64,000 bases of DNA from Georgenia subflava (GCF_009193155.1 NZ_VUKD01000001.1:682001-746000); one strand, 5' to 3'; shown: positions 44,150 through 53,497, counted from the first letter of the stretch. Numbers and translations are program-made. Notes: a model not told the origin generated them from the letters alone.

Positions 44150-46927
44150 GTGAGCACCAGGCGGCAGAGGCAGCGACGGGTCGTCCTGGTCGTCGCCGCG
44201 ATCATCGCCCTGGGGATGCTGCTCCCGTTCGTCCTGCCGATGCTGCCCGCGGGCGCCACCGAGAGACACCCCGCCGGACAGGCGAGCACCGCGACCTCCG
44301 CGCGGGCCGGCGGAACCGTGACCGCCGCCGAGGAGGCGGGCACCGAGCCCGCCGCCGAGGCAATCGTCGCCGACGTCGACGCACCCCTGGTCGTCATCGG
44401 CACCACCGGCCTGCGCTGGGAGGACCTCACCGCGCTGGCGACGCCGAACCTGTGGAGGCTGGCCGAGTCCGGGGCGGCCGCGAACATGGTCGTGCGTTCC
44501 GTGCGCTCGAGCACCTGCCCCGCGGACGGCTGGCTCGCGCTCTCCGCCGGGCGGCGCTCCGCGGACGTGCCGATGGAGGAGTACGGCACCTGCCGCGAGC
44601 TCGGCAACCCGGCCGCGGACGGGGCGGTGCCCGGCTGGCCGGACTACCTCGATGCCGCCGCCGCCGACGCCTACGACGCCAGCCCGGGCATGCTGGGCGA
44701 CCTGCTGACCGAGCAGGACGTGCCCTCCGTCGCGGTCGGCCCGGGCGCCGCGATCGCGCTGTCGACCGGCGCGGGCGTCGTCGCCGGCGACCACACGTTC
44801 GCCGCCACCAGCTCCGCCCGGCTGAACGAGCAGGTCGCGGAGGTGCTGCCCGGGCACGCCCTCGCGGTGGTCGACGTCGGCAGCATCCGCGACCGCAACC
44901 GCCCGCTCGTCGACGTCGGCCGGGCGACCCCGGACACGGACGTCCCGCCCGAGCCGGACCCGGCCGAGACCCCGACCGCTCCGCCGGACGAGGCGTGGCT
45001 GCTGCGCTCCCCCGAGCGGAGCGAGCAGGTGGCCGCCATCGACGCGCGGGTCGGGGCGGTGCTGGACGCCGTCGAACAGGTCGCCCCCGACGCGACTGTC
45101 GTCGTCGCCTCCCTCGCGGACTCCGGCACCCAGTCGCTCATGCAGCTGCTCGTGGCCGAGGGGCCGGCGCTCGACCCGGAGCTGCCCGCCGACGGCGCCC
45201 TGCTGAACACCCGCTCCACCCGCCAGCCCGGGATGGTCCAGTCCACCGACCTCACCCCGACCGTGCTCGGCATGCTCGGCGTGGACGCCCCGGCCGGGCT
45301 CGCCGGCGCCCCGCTCGGCACCGTCGACGACGGACGCACCGGCCCCGCCCGGGTCGCCCACCTGGTCGACGTCGGGATCCACTCGGTGGAGATCAGGCCC
45401 CTCGTGGGACCGTTCTACTCCGCGCTCGTCCTCGGGAACCTGCTGCTGTACGGCGTGGTCACCCTGGGTCTGAACCGCAAGTTCCTCGACCGCGCCGCGA
45501 CGCGGCTGGACCGGTACAGCGCGCCGGCGGCCACCCGTGCCGCGACGGCTCTCCGGTCGCACCGTCCTGCGGCCGCGCTCCGGGCGATCCGGGCCGTCTC
45601 CGTCACCGTCGGGGCCATCCCGATAGCGTCCTACCTGGCCAACCTCCTGCCCTGGTGGCGGGCCGAGAGCCCGGGCACCGTGCTGTACGCAACCACTGTC
45701 CTCGTCGCCGCCGCCGTCGCTGCCGTGGCGCTGCTCGGGCCGTGGCGCCGACACCTGCTCGCCCCGGTCGTGGTGGTCGCCGGCCTCACCGCGCTGGTGC
45801 TGGCGGTGGACGTCCTCACCGGCGCGACGCTGCAGCTCTCGTCGCTGATGGGCGTCACCCCGCAGGTGGGCGGCCGGTTCTACGGCTTCAACAACTCCTC
45901 CTTCTCGTTGTTCGCGGCCTCGACGATCCTCGTCGCCGGCTGCGTCGCCGAGCCGCTCGTGCGCCGCAGCCGCCGGTACGTAGCCGCCACCGCGGTGCTG
46001 GTCATCGGCGTCGTCGCCGTGGCGCTGGACGGCCTGCCGACGATCGGCGCCGACTTCGGCGGCCCCCCGGCACTGATCCCCGGTTTCCTGGTGCTCGCCC
46101 TCCTCGCGCTCGGGGTACGCCTGACGTGGCGCCGCATCGTCGTCGTGCTCGGGGTCACGGCCGTGCTGGCGGTGAGCTTCTCGGTGATCGACTGGCTGCG
46201 CCCGCCCGCGGAGCGCTCCCACCTCGGCCGTTTCATCGAGACCGTGCTCGACGGCGGGCTGTGGGCCGTCGTCGGCCGCAAGCTCTCGCAGAACCTGCAG
46301 AACCTCTTCGGCTCCACGCTGACCTTCCTGGCCATCGGCGGGATCGTCGTCGTCGTCGTCCTCCTCACCCGACCGCTGCGCAACGCTGCGCGCAGCGCCG
46401 ACGGCGGCAGCTACGGCTGGCTCGTCGGCCGGCCCGGCTCGCGCATCGACCGCGACTGGGTGATGCTCCGCCCGGTGCTCGTGGCGCTGGCGGTGACCTT
46501 CACCATCGCGTTCGCGGTCAACGACTCGGGGGTGGTGCTCCCCGCGATCGGCATCGCGCTGAGCGTGCCGCTGCTCGTCGCCGTGGTGGCGGGCTGGCTG
46601 CTGTCGCAGACAGCCGGCGCCGCGTCGCAGACGATGACTCCGGCGGGTGGCGCGGGCGCTCCGGAAACAGACGCGGTCGGTCCGGACACCGGCGCGGACG
46701 GTCCGGACACCGGCGCGGACGGTCCGGACGCCGGCGCGGACGGTCCGAAGACGGACGCGGTCGGTCCGGAGACCGGCACCGTCGGTCCGGCGACAGGCAC
46801 TGTCGCTCCAGAGGGCGGCGAACCCGGTCGGTCCGCGGATCCGGCCGGCCGTGACGCCGGCGGGGCGGGCGGTCAGTCCGCGGGATCGGCCGTCCGGGAC
46901 TCCGGCGGGGTGGACCAGGCCCGGTAG
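44150..46927 (+). CDS. Large membrane protein with phosphatase-superfamily-like exodomain
   Basis: 925 residues. One N-terminal span (VVLVVAAIIALGMLLPFVLPML) leads to an exported domain (about 75-420) with the alkaline-phosphatase-superfamily outline (APLVVIGTTGLRWEDLTALATPNLWRLAESGAAA and STDLTPTVLGMLGVDAPAGL) but I do not see the usual metal ligands, so activity is uncertain. About nine membrane helices follow, including VGGRFYGFNNSSFSLFAAS, a conserved loop. The last ~120 residues are a Gly/Asp/Thr-rich tail built of seven-residue repeats (GPDTGAD). The same gene is found next to pheA and a glycosyltransferase in related genomes. GTG 44150 is six bases after TAGGCT (leaderless). It overlaps the glycosyltransferase tail to tail by 55 bases. 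Confidence 0.8.
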   Translation: MSTRRQRQRRVVLVVAAIIALGMLLPFVLPMLPAGATERHPAGQASTATSARAGGTVTAAEEAGTEPAAEAIVADVDAPLVVIGTTGLRWEDLTALATPNLWRLAESGAAANMVVRSVRSSTCPADGWLALSAGRRSADVPMEEYGTCRELGNPAADGAVPGWPDYLDAAAADAYDASPGMLGDLLTEQDVPSVAVGPGAAIALSTGAGVVAGDHTFAATSSARLNEQVAEVLPGHALAVVDVGSIRDRNRPLVDVGRATPDTDVPPEPDPAETPTAPPDEAWLLRSPERSEQVAAIDARVGAVLDAVEQVAPDATVVVASLADSGTQSLMQLLVAEGPALDPELPADGALLNTRSTRQPGMVQSTDLTPTVLGMLGVDAPAGLAGAPLGTVDDGRTGPARVAHLVDVGIHSVEIRPLVGPFYSALVLGNLLLYGVVTLGLNRKFLDRAATRLDRYSAPAATRAATALRSHRPAAALRAIRAVSVTVGAIPIASYLANLLPWWRAESPGTVLYATTVLVAAAVAAVALLGPWRRHLLAPVVVVAGLTALVLAVDVLTGATLQLSSLMGVTPQVGGRFYGFNNSSFSLFAASTILVAGCVAEPLVRRSRRYVAATAVLVIGVVAVALDGLPTIGADFGGPPALIPGFLVLALLALGVRLTWRRIVVVLGVTAVLAVSFSVIDWLRPPAERSHLGRFIETVLDGGLWAVVGRKLSQNLQNLFGSTLTFLAIGGIVVVVVLLTRPLRNAARSADGGSYGWLVGRPGSRIDRDWVMLRPVLVALAVTFTIAFAVNDSGVVLPAIGIALSVPLLVAVVAGWLLSQTAGAASQTMTPAGGAGAPETDAVGPDTGADGPDTGADGPDAGADGPKTDAVGPETGTVGPATGTVAPEGGEPGRSADPAGRDAGGAGGQSAGSAVRDSGGVDQAR
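46679..46804. repeat. Six 21-bp tandem units in the 925-residue protein gene
   Basis: Units start at 46679, 46700, 46721, 46742, 46763 and 46784, each beginning ggtccg. The first two are identical, later ones increasingly diverged. Each codes seven residues of the type GPDTGAD, so unit loss or gain preserves the frame. Confidence 0.88.
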
Positions 46928-47697
46928 GGCCGGCCGGGACGCTGGTTCGCGGGGCGGTCGCCGCGACGCGAGCCGGGCACCCGCACGCCGCGGACCTTGC
47001 GGGTGCTGACCGCGAGCGCGACGTCGCGGTACTGGGCGCCCCGGTGCAGCTGGCCCGCGAGGTCGTTCGTCGAGGGCCGGTGACGCAGGTCGCAGGGCAC
47101 CTCCTGGACGGTGAACCCGGCGACGAGCAGGTCGATCGTCATGCCGGTCTCCACCCCCCAGCCGCGCGAGAGCGGCGTCGCGGTGTCGAAGGCCTCACGG
47201 GTCAGGCAGCGCTGCCCGGACAACGGCTGCGTCGGGCTCCACCCGGTGGCCCGGACGATGGCGCGACGGGCGAGGCCGGTGACGATGCCGCGACCTCCGG
47301 CACCGGGCTGGGGAGGCAGCACGGCGATCGTGCAGTCGGCCCGCTCCTCCAGCACCGGCGGGACCAGCGGGGCGGTGGCCACGGCAGTCTCGCCGAGGTC
47401 GGCGTCGATGAAGAGAAGCAGCCGCGGCGGGGCGCCCTCGACGTCGCGCATGGCGACCACCGACGCACCCGTCTCCATCGCGGACGCCTTGCCCCGGTTG
47501 ACGGAGTGGCGCACGACGACCGCGCCGGCGCCGCGGGCGGCATGCTGCGTGTCGTCCTCGGAGCCGTCGTCGACCACGAGGACGAGATCCACGTACGGGA
47601 TGGCCCGGGCGGCGCGGACCGTGGCGGCGATGCGCTCGGCCTCGTCCTTCGCGGGGATGACGACTGCCACCCGCTGGGTCCTCGCTGCCTGCCTCAC
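46873..47697 (-). CDS. Family 2 glycosyltransferase
   Basis: 274 residues with a GT-A fold: VAVVIPAKDEAERIAATVRAA at the N terminus, VVDDGSEDDT, and the metal-binding FIDADLGE (DxD). The middle LSGQRCLTREAFDTATPLSRGWGVETGMTIDLLVAGFTV resembles glucosyl-3-phosphoglycerate synthase and dolichyl-phosphate-like transferases. The acceptor is unknown. The C-terminal ~50 residues are basic and Pro/Arg-rich and correspond to the overlap with the convergent gene. GTG 47697 is six bases after TAGGCT, a leaderless start. Confidence 0.9.
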   Translation of the reverse strand: MRQAARTQRVAVVIPAKDEAERIAATVRAARAIPYVDLVLVVDDGSEDDTQHAARGAGAVVVRHSVNRGKASAMETGASVVAMRDVEGAPPRLLLFIDADLGETAVATAPLVPPVLEERADCTIAVLPPQPGAGGRGIVTGLARRAIVRATGWSPTQPLSGQRCLTREAFDTATPLSRGWGVETGMTIDLLVAGFTVQEVPCDLRHRPSTNDLAGQLHRGAQYRDVALAVSTRKVRGVRVPGSRRGDRPANQRPGRPYRAWSTPPESRTADPAD

Positions 47698-47819
47698 GGG
47701 TAAAGCCTATCCACGATCCGGACCAACGGCGCACCCGCCCCGCCCGGGCCCTTGACCAGCCCATGACGTACGGGAACGACGCCACCCCGCTCGAAGAGAT
47801 GCTGGGTTCGCGCGTCAGG

Positions 47820-48695
47820 TCAGCGCAGCGTGACCTGGCGCGAGACGATGCCGGCGCGGGCGCGGCGCTCCTCCGGGCTCAGCGGCTCGGTGCGGGCGAT
47901 CGCCGCCGCGAGCTTCTTCTCGAACGCCTTCACCGGAGCGGTGAGCTCCTCGGCCTCCGTGCCCGGGGCGAGCTCCCACACCGGGATGAGGATGCCGGAG
48001 GAGCGGAAGGCGCCGACGAACTTGGCGCCGTCGTCGACGGCGGACTCACGGGCGGCATGCAGGCGGGCGACGCCGTCGAGCACCAGCTCCTGGTCCTCGG
48101 GGCGAGCCCAGCGCAGGAACTCCCGGCCCATCCGGCACCAGTACGCCGACTCGACGCCGTCGACCTTGACCGTGGGCACGATGTTGCCGTTGGCCTGCTC
48201 GAGCGCGGCGGCGACGTCGCCGTCCTGCTTCGCCTCGTCGGTGAGCCAGAAGTCGAAGCTGTCGTGGACGGTGACCTCGAAGGGCGCCTCGAGGTCGAGG
48301 ACGTCCTGCAGGCGGGGTCCGGGCTCGGGCAGCTCGGCGGCGGTGAGGGCGGAGCCGGGCTCGAGCTCGATGGCGTCGAGCAGGGCGGCGGCGACGTCGC
48401 GGGAGGCGTCGCCCGTGTGCATACCCGTCTGCAGCGCGACCAGGACGGTGCCGTCCTCGCGGTGCAGCGCGGGCAGCAGGTCCGGGAGCAGCGTGACGAG
48501 CTGGACCTCGCGGTCGCCGTACTCGGCGGTGGTACGCACCGTGACGGTGGCGGCCGGGACGACCTCACGCATCGCGACGAGGTCGGTCTCGCCGGGCAGC
48601 CCCTCGAAGGGACGCTCGACGAAGGCCACCTCCTGGCGCTTGACCTTCGGGGTGCCCTCGGGGCGGGACTGACGCTTGCGGCTCTTCTTACCCAT
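47820..48695 (-). CDS. DUF5926 family protein
   Basis: 291 residues. A basic N terminus (MGKKSRKRQSRPEGTPKVKR) precedes a soluble domain: FVERPFEGLPGETDLVAMREVVPAATVTVRTT, FEVTVHDSFDFWLTD and the late WCRMGREFLRWARPEDQELVLDGVARLHA. It is an actinobacterial family of unknown role. ATG 48695 is preferred to the TTG nine bases earlier; TACTCT lies eight bases before it. I cannot say more about the function. Confidence 0.75.
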   Translation of the reverse strand: MGKKSRKRQSRPEGTPKVKRQEVAFVERPFEGLPGETDLVAMREVVPAATVTVRTTAEYGDREVQLVTLLPDLLPALHREDGTVLVALQTGMHTGDASRDVAAALLDAIELEPGSALTAAELPEPGPRLQDVLDLEAPFEVTVHDSFDFWLTDEAKQDGDVAAALEQANGNIVPTVKVDGVESAYWCRMGREFLRWARPEDQELVLDGVARLHAARESAVDDGAKFVGAFRSSGILIPVWELAPGTEAEELTAPVKAFEKKLAAAIARTEPLSPEERRARAGIVSRQVTLR

Positions 48696-48722
48696 GGCGC
48701 CCAAGAGTACGGGCAGCGGCCC

Positions 48723-49073
48723 TCAGACGACGGTGGGGGTCCCGCCGACGGACTCGAGCGGCAGCCCTGCCTGCTGCCAGTCCTTCATACCGCCCTCGAG
48801 GTTGTACGCGTCGAAGCCCGCCTGGTTGAGCCAGGCCACCGACCGGGCGGACCGGCCGCCGGACCGGCAGACCACGAGCAGCTCGCCCTCGGGGATGTCG
48901 TCGATGCGCTCGGGCAGGTCGCCCATCGGGATGTGCACCGCCCCGGGCGCGTGGCCGGCGTCCCACTCGTCCTGCTCGCGCACGTCGAGCAGGACGTAAC
49001 CGTCGGGGACCGGCTTCTCACGGTCGAGGTCTGCGACGGTCACGGGGGTGCCAGGGGCGTCGGGGAGTGTCAT
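48723..49073 (-). CDS. Rhodanese-like sulfurtransferase
   Basis: 116 residues, single rhodanese domain. [36 protein letters not shown] and [35 protein letters not shown] are typical; the catalytic Cys is in VCRSGGRS, the active-site loop. Such proteins move sulfane sulfur to cyanide or thiols; the physiological acceptor is unknown. ATG 49073 is seven bases after TAGCCT (leaderless). Confidence 0.93.
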   Translation of the reverse strand: MTLPDAPGTPVTVADLDREKPVPDGYVLLDVREQDEWDAGHAPGAVHIPMGDLPERIDDIPEGELLVVCRSGGRSARSVAWLNQAGFDAYNLEGGMKDWQQAGLPLESVGGTPTVV

Positions 49074-49239
49074 ACGACCCAGGCTAGGCGGGCCGCCGGA
49101 CCGGTGCACGTCACCCTCGGCCCACCAGGTGCGGGCCACCGCCGAACGGCTCGACCCCCGGCGCACACCGAGCAGCGACGGGAACCACGAGCATCTCATC
49201 TCGCCTGCCGGGAACGTCGGCCGGTGGCAGGATCAGGGC

Positions 49240-50919
49240 ATGCACGAGCGCGCCGGCACCACCGCCCTGCCCGAGGACCTCATCGACGTCGATCAGGTCC
49301 TCTCCGCCTACTACGACCGCACCCCCGACGTCGACGACCCCGCCCAGCAGGTGGTGTTCGGGACCTCGGGCCACCGCGGGTCCAGCCTCGACGGCGCGTT
49401 CAACGAGGCCCACATCGTCGCGACGACGGCTGCCATCGTGGAGTACCGCCGCTCGCAGCGCATCGACGGCCCCCTCTACATCGGCCGGGACACCCACGCC
49501 CTGTCCGAGCCGGCCTGGCGCACCGCCGTCGAGGTGCTGGCCGCGGCCGGGGTCGAGGTGCGCGTCGACGCCCGCGACTCCTTCACGCCCACCCCGGCGG
49601 TCTCGCACGCGATCCTGCGCGCCAACGGCGCGGGCACCACCGGCGGGGTGCGGACCGAGGGGCCGGGCCGGGCGGACGGCATCGTGGTCACGCCGTCGCA
49701 CAACCCTCCGCGCGACGGCGGCTTCAAGTACAACCCCCCGCACGGCGGCCCGGCCGGCTCCGACGCCACGTCGGTGATCGCCGCCCGGGCGAACGAGATC
49801 CTGCGGACCGGCTGGGAGAAGGTCGAGCGGGTCCCCTTCGAGCGGGCGGTCGCGGCCGAGACCACGCGCAGGAACGACTACCTCACCGCCTACGTCGACG
49901 ACCTCGCCAACGTGCTGGACCTGGACGCGATCCGCGACGCCGGGGTACGGATCGGGGCTGACCCGCTCGGCGGGGCGTCGGTCGAGTACTGGGCGGCGGT
50001 CGGCGAGCGGCACGGCCTGGACCTGACGGTGGTGAACCCCGAGGTCGACCCGCGCTGGTCGTTCATGACGCTGGACTGGGACGGCAAGATCCGCATGGAC
50101 TGCTCCTCCCCCTCCGCGATGGCCTCGCTGCGCCGGACGATGGAGGGTGACGGCGGGGCCGCGCCGTACGACATCGCGACAGGCAACGACGCCGACTCCG
50201 ACCGGCACGGCATCGTCACGCCCGACGGCGGCCTGATGAACCCGAACCACTACCTCGCCGTCGCGATCGACTACCTCTTCCGCCACCGCAAGGACTGGCC
50301 GGCGAGCGCCGCGATCGGCAAGACCCTCGTGTCCTCGGCGCTCATCGACCGCGTCGCGGCGGGCCTCGGCCGCACCCTGATCGAGGTGCCGGTGGGCTTC
50401 AAGTACTTCGTGCCCGGCCTGATCGACGGCTCCGTCGGCTTCGGCGGCGAGGAGTCGGCAGGGGCGTCCTTCCTGCGGACCGACGGGACGGTGTGGACCA
50501 CCGACAAGGACGGCATCCTGCTGGCGCTCCTCGCCTCGGAGATCCTGGCGGTGACCGGGAAGTCCCCCAGCCGGCTGCACGGCGAGCTCGTCGAGCGGTA
50601 CGGCGCGAGCGCCTACGCGCGCATCGACGCCGCCGCCACCAAGGCCCAGAAGACCAAGCTCGGCAAGCTGCAGCCCAGCGACGTGGCAGCCACCGACCTC
50701 GCCGGCGAGCCGATCACCGACCGGCTCGTCGACGCGCCCGGCAACGGCGAGGCCATCGGCGGCCTGAAGGTCACCACCGAGAACGCCTGGTTCGCCGCCC
50801 GCCCCTCGGGGACGGAGGACGTGTACAAGATCTACGCCGAGTCCTTCCGCGGCGAGGAGCACCTGGCACAGGTGCAGGCCGAGGCGAAGCAGGTCGTCGA
50901 CGCGGCGCTGGGCGAGTAG
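49240..50919 (+). CDS. pgm: Phosphoglucomutase (alpha-D-glucose phosphate-specific)
   Basis: Interconverts glucose 1- and 6-phosphate. The 559 residues contain [20 protein letters not shown], the phospho-serine loop [23 protein letters not shown], Mg loop [10 protein letters not shown], sugar loop [10 protein letters not shown] and the phosphate-binding [17 protein letters not shown]. Everything needed for activity is present. It links the sugar importer and glycogen or envelope sugar synthesis. CAGGAT lies six bases before ATG 49240, a possible leaderless start. The 50920-51094 gap has no gene. Confidence 0.97.
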   Translation: MHERAGTTALPEDLIDVDQVLSAYYDRTPDVDDPAQQVVFGTSGHRGSSLDGAFNEAHIVATTAAIVEYRRSQRIDGPLYIGRDTHALSEPAWRTAVEVLAAAGVEVRVDARDSFTPTPAVSHAILRANGAGTTGGVRTEGPGRADGIVVTPSHNPPRDGGFKYNPPHGGPAGSDATSVIAARANEILRTGWEKVERVPFERAVAAETTRRNDYLTAYVDDLANVLDLDAIRDAGVRIGADPLGGASVEYWAAVGERHGLDLTVVNPEVDPRWSFMTLDWDGKIRMDCSSPSAMASLRRTMEGDGGAAPYDIATGNDADSDRHGIVTPDGGLMNPNHYLAVAIDYLFRHRKDWPASAAIGKTLVSSALIDRVAAGLGRTLIEVPVGFKYFVPGLIDGSVGFGGEESAGASFLRTDGTVWTTDKDGILLALLASEILAVTGKSPSRLHGELVERYGASAYARIDAAATKAQKTKLGKLQPSDVAATDLAGEPITDRLVDAPGNGEAIGGLKVTTENAWFAARPSGTEDVYKIYAESFRGEEHLAQVQAEAKQVVDAALGE

Positions 50920-51094
50920 GCACCCCGGACGATGGGGCCAGGTCGCCGCAGGCCCCGCACGGAGCGGGCGACGTAGGCACCAGGACGACGTTGACGAGGT
51001 CGCCGCTGCCCCGCACGTCGTAGCGGGTGCAGGCACGGGTCCTCACCGCCCGTCGACGGCCTGACGTTCACGGCTCGCGTCCCCACGCGACCGG

Positions 51095-51679
51095 TCAGTC
51101 GTCGAGGTGCCGGATCACGCGAGCCGGGTTGCCGACCGCCACCACGTTCGCCGGCAGGTCCTTGGTGACGACGGCGCCCGCACCCACCACCGAGCTCTCG
51201 CCGATCGTCACACCGGGGCAGACGATCGCGCCGCCGCCGAGCCAGACGTTGTCGCCGATCGTGATGGGCTCCGCAGCCTCCCACTTCTGGCGACGCGGCT
51301 CCGGGTCGACGGGGTGCGTGGGCGTGAGGAGCTGGACGTTCGGGCCGAGCTGGACGTCGTCGCCGATGGTGATCCGGGCGACGTCGAGCGCCACGAGGCC
51401 GAAGTTGGCGAAGCAGCGAGCCCCGATGGTGATCTGCGAGCCGTAGTCCACGTAGAAGGGCGGGCGGATCTCGGTCCCCTCGCCGATCGAGCCGAGCAGC
51501 TCCTCGAGGAGACGACGGCGGAGCGGACCCTGGCGCACGGTCGTCGCGTTGTACGCGTCCATGAGGTCCAGAGCTGCCGTGCTCGCCTCGCCCAGCTCGG
51601 GATCGTCAGCGATGTAGAGGTCACCGGCGAGCATCCGCTCGCGCATGGTGCGGGTGTCGTCACTCTCCGTCGCCGCCAT
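51095..51679 (-). CDS. Maltose O-acetyltransferase-like hexapeptide protein
   Basis: 194 residues of the left-handed beta-helix family that acetylates sugars with acetyl-CoA (Maa/NodL/LacA group). The N-terminal MRERMLAGDLYIADDPEL and NATTVRQGPLRRRLLEELLGSIGEGTEIRPPFYVDYGSQITIG, the His in LTPTHPVDPEPRRQ and the hexapeptide coils ITIGDNVWLGGGAIVCPGVTIGESSVVGAGAVV are all standard. Ends with NPARVIRHLDD. ATG 51679 is six bases after TACCGT. No gene next to it suggests a specific sugar. Confidence 0.92.
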   Translation of the reverse strand: MAATESDDTRTMRERMLAGDLYIADDPELGEASTAALDLMDAYNATTVRQGPLRRRLLEELLGSIGEGTEIRPPFYVDYGSQITIGARCFANFGLVALDVARITIGDDVQLGPNVQLLTPTHPVDPEPRRQKWEAAEPITIGDNVWLGGGAIVCPGVTIGESSVVGAGAVVTKDLPANVVAVGNPARVIRHLDD

Positions 51680-51776
51680 TCTCCGACGGTACCCAGACCC
51701 GTGGGCACCACGCCCCTCGCACCGGCCGGACGGCCGCCTGTTCCCACGCCGGTGCTCGGGCCCCGCCGCGGCGAGG

Positions 51777-52721
51777 TCACGCCGCGTCGAAGAACTCGAG
51801 CGTGTGGGCGAGGAAGGCCTCCGGCTTCTCCTCCGGGATGTAGTAGCCGGCACCAGGGATGCGCGTCATGGTGAAATCGTCGCTGTAGCCCTCGTAACCG
51901 CCGATGACGCCCGGATTCCCACCCTCTACGTCCCCGCCGTAGAGGACCACCCCGTAGAGGCCGAGGGTGGGGGTACGGAGGCGAGTGCCGCGGTACTCAC
52001 CGGCGGCGGCTCGGCGGTTCTCACCGACGGCCAGGCCGCGGTACAGCGCTGCGGCCGCGCGGGCTCGAGCAGGGTCGCGAAGCCTGCTGGCGTACAGGTC
52101 GAGGTCCTGCTCCGACCAGACGTCCGGATCCGGGGTCTCGGCGGTCATGAGGTGACGGGGAAATCGCTGTCTGCCTGAACCGAGGAGCCGCGGCCCCAGC
52201 TTCGGCGTGGCCAGGGCGAACGTGGGCCACAGCCGCCACATGTACAGCAGCATGCGGGGAGACAGGTTCGGGTACGGGTGGGGAGCCGCCACGGCCACGT
52301 ACTGCCGGATCCGCTCGGGATGAGCCAGGCACAGGCGGAAGCCCAGGATGCCACCCACGTCGTGCCCCACGAGACGGACCGTGTCGAGCCCGAGCTCGTC
52401 GATCAGCCCGACGACGTCGGCCATCAGCTGGTCGCGTTCGTACCCGTGGTCAGGGGCGTCCGTCCAGCCGGCACCTCTGAGGTCGGGACAGATGACGCGG
52501 TAGTGGGCGGCCAGGCCCGGGATGACCTTGCGCCACGCCCACCAGTGCTGCGGGAACCCGTGCAGGAGGAGCAGCGGTTCGCCCGAGCCGCTCTGGGCGA
52601 CGTGCATGCGCAGACCCGGCAGGTCGACGAAGCGGTGCTCGACCCCGTCGAGGTGCGGCAGCTCCCCGGCTCTCGCACCGGATCCAGCTTCTGCGCCTCG
52701 CGGGCGCCGCTCGCGCTCCAT
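51777..52721 (-). CDS. Alpha/beta hydrolase (epoxide hydrolase/dehalogenase type) with altered triad
   Basis: 314 residues. The fold is clear: LLLLHGFPQHWWAW (oxyanion side), CPDLRGAGWTDAP, and the nucleophile elbow LVGHDVGG with Asp121, as in epoxide hydrolases and haloalkane dehalogenases. The expected catalytic His in GAGHxIPEE is Tyr293 here (GAGYYIPEE), so normal hydrolysis would be impaired. A cap domain lies between (about 155-245). ATG 52721 is preceded by two 15-bp direct repeats and a microsatellite, suggesting regulation. Whether it is an inactive hydrolase or has a different chemistry cannot be said. Confidence 0.8.
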   Translation of the reverse strand: MERERRPRGAEAGSGARAGELPHLDGVEHRFVDLPGLRMHVAQSGSGEPLLLLHGFPQHWWAWRKVIPGLAAHYRVICPDLRGAGWTDAPDHGYERDQLMADVVGLIDELGLDTVRLVGHDVGGILGFRLCLAHPERIRQYVAVAAPHPYPNLSPRMLLYMWRLWPTFALATPKLGPRLLGSGRQRFPRHLMTAETPDPDVWSEQDLDLYASRLRDPARARAAAALYRGLAVGENRRAAAGEYRGTRLRTPTLGLYGVVLYGGDVEGGNPGVIGGYEGYSDDFTMTRIPGAGYYIPEEKPEAFLAHTLEFFDAA

Positions 52722-52732
52722 GACACAACGCT

Positions 52733-52769
52733 ACTACTACCGTAGTTCGCTGTCACTACTCCTATAGTT
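52733..52769. promoter_or_regulatory. Two 15-bp direct repeats upstream of the alpha/beta hydrolase
   Basis: On the minus strand aactataggagtagt (52769-52755) and aactacggtagtagt (52747-52733) match at 11 of 15 positions and start exactly 22 bases apart, two helical turns. The nearer one contains the palindrome actac-g-gtagt. Position 12-48 bases before ATG 52721 makes an operator or promoter role likely. Confidence 0.6.
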
Positions 52770-52846
52770 ACCGAGCGGGCATGGCCGGTTCCCTCGAGGG
52801 CGCTCGGCCGAACGCTGGAGCCCGGCTCGACCCACGCCGGCGCGGG

Positions 52847-52878
52847 CGATCGGGCGATCGGGCGATCGGGCGATCGGG
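52847..52878. repeat. Octanucleotide microsatellite (4 x cgatcggg)
   Basis: Four exact units at 52847, 52855, 52863 and 52871. It lies between the end of the deaminase gene (52900) and the start of the alpha/beta hydrolase (52721). The unit includes the palindrome cgatcg. Confidence 0.9.
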
Positions 52879-52899
52879 CGAGAATCGTCGCGAACGCGG

Positions 52900-53373
52900 T
52901 CACTCCTCGCCGATGTCCTCGTTCCACAGCGTCGGCTCGGCGGCGATGAAGTCGTTCATGAGCGTCACGCACGCCGGGTCGTCCAGAACGACGACCTCCA
53001 CGCCGCGAGAGCGCAGCAGGTCCTCGCCGCCGTAGAAGGTGCGGTTCTCACCGATCACGACCCGAGGGATGCCGTAGAGCAGGATCGCACCGGTGCACAT
53101 GTCGCACGGCGACAACGTGGTGACCATCGTGGCTCGTCCGTAGACGCTTGCGGGCAGCCGGCCGGCGTTGGCGAGGCAGTCGGTCTCGCCGTGCAGGATC
53201 GGGCTACCGTCCTGGACCCGGCGGTTCCGACCGACGGCGAGCACCGTTCCGTCGACGACTAGTGCCGCACCGATCGGGATCCCGCCCTCGGCGCGTCCGG
53301 CCCGGGCCTCGGCCAGCGCGACGGCGAGCGCCTCGGCGTCGGAGGCCACGGCCCGTCCGACCGGTGGGGTCAC
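52900..53373 (-). CDS. Cytidine/guanine-type nucleoside or base deaminase
   Basis: 157 residues, zinc deaminase fold. The zinc and proton-shuttle motif is ILHGETDCL (His-Gly-Glu) and SPCDMCTGAIL supplies two Cys ligands. The tail WNEDIGEE resembles yeast-type cytosine deaminases and guanine deaminases. The substrate cannot be fixed. GTG 53373 overlaps the end of a 41-codon ORF as GTGA. It is the last of a three-gene chain read leftward. Confidence 0.9.
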   Translation of the reverse strand: MTPPVGRAVASDAEALAVALAEARAGRAEGGIPIGAALVVDGTVLAVGRNRRVQDGSPILHGETDCLANAGRLPASVYGRATMVTTLSPCDMCTGAILLYGIPRVVIGENRTFYGGEDLLRSRGVEVVVLDDPACVTLMNDFIAAEPTLWNEDIGEE

Positions 53374-53495
53374 CGAGAGCCGCCGAGGTCGTAGCGCCAG
53401 TTCTGCGCGGTCATCAGGTGCCCCATGGCGCCTTCGAGCACGCCCAGGTCGTTCTCGCCCCACGCGCGCAGAGTGGTCGTCGGTGCAGTCCCCAC
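53370..53495 (-). CDS. 41-residue mini-gene before the deaminase, possible GNAT remnant
   Basis: GTG 53495 to TGA 53370, product VGTAPTTTLRAWGENDLGVL followed by ~21 residues ending YDLGGSR. The start resembles the first strand and helix of GNAT acetyltransferases (LR-x-W-x-x-x-D-L-x-x-L), and it is then cut off, so it may be a remnant. However, it is precisely coupled: two bases after the previous stop and overlapping the deaminase GTG, so it may still be translated. Confidence 0.45.
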   Translation of the reverse strand: MGTAPTTTLRAWGENDLGVLEGAMGHLMTAQNWRYDLGGSR

Positions 53496-53497
53496 GG

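Noticed and set aside
44080-46854. A 924-codon open frame overlapping the membrane protein gene in another frame
   Set aside because: Arg/Pro/Gly-rich with no hydrophobic helices or motifs; typical high-GC shadow of the real gene at 44150.
52847-52878. Microsatellite as replication origin or iteron
   Set aside because: Four 8-bp units without DnaA boxes, AT-rich DNA or replication genes nearby.
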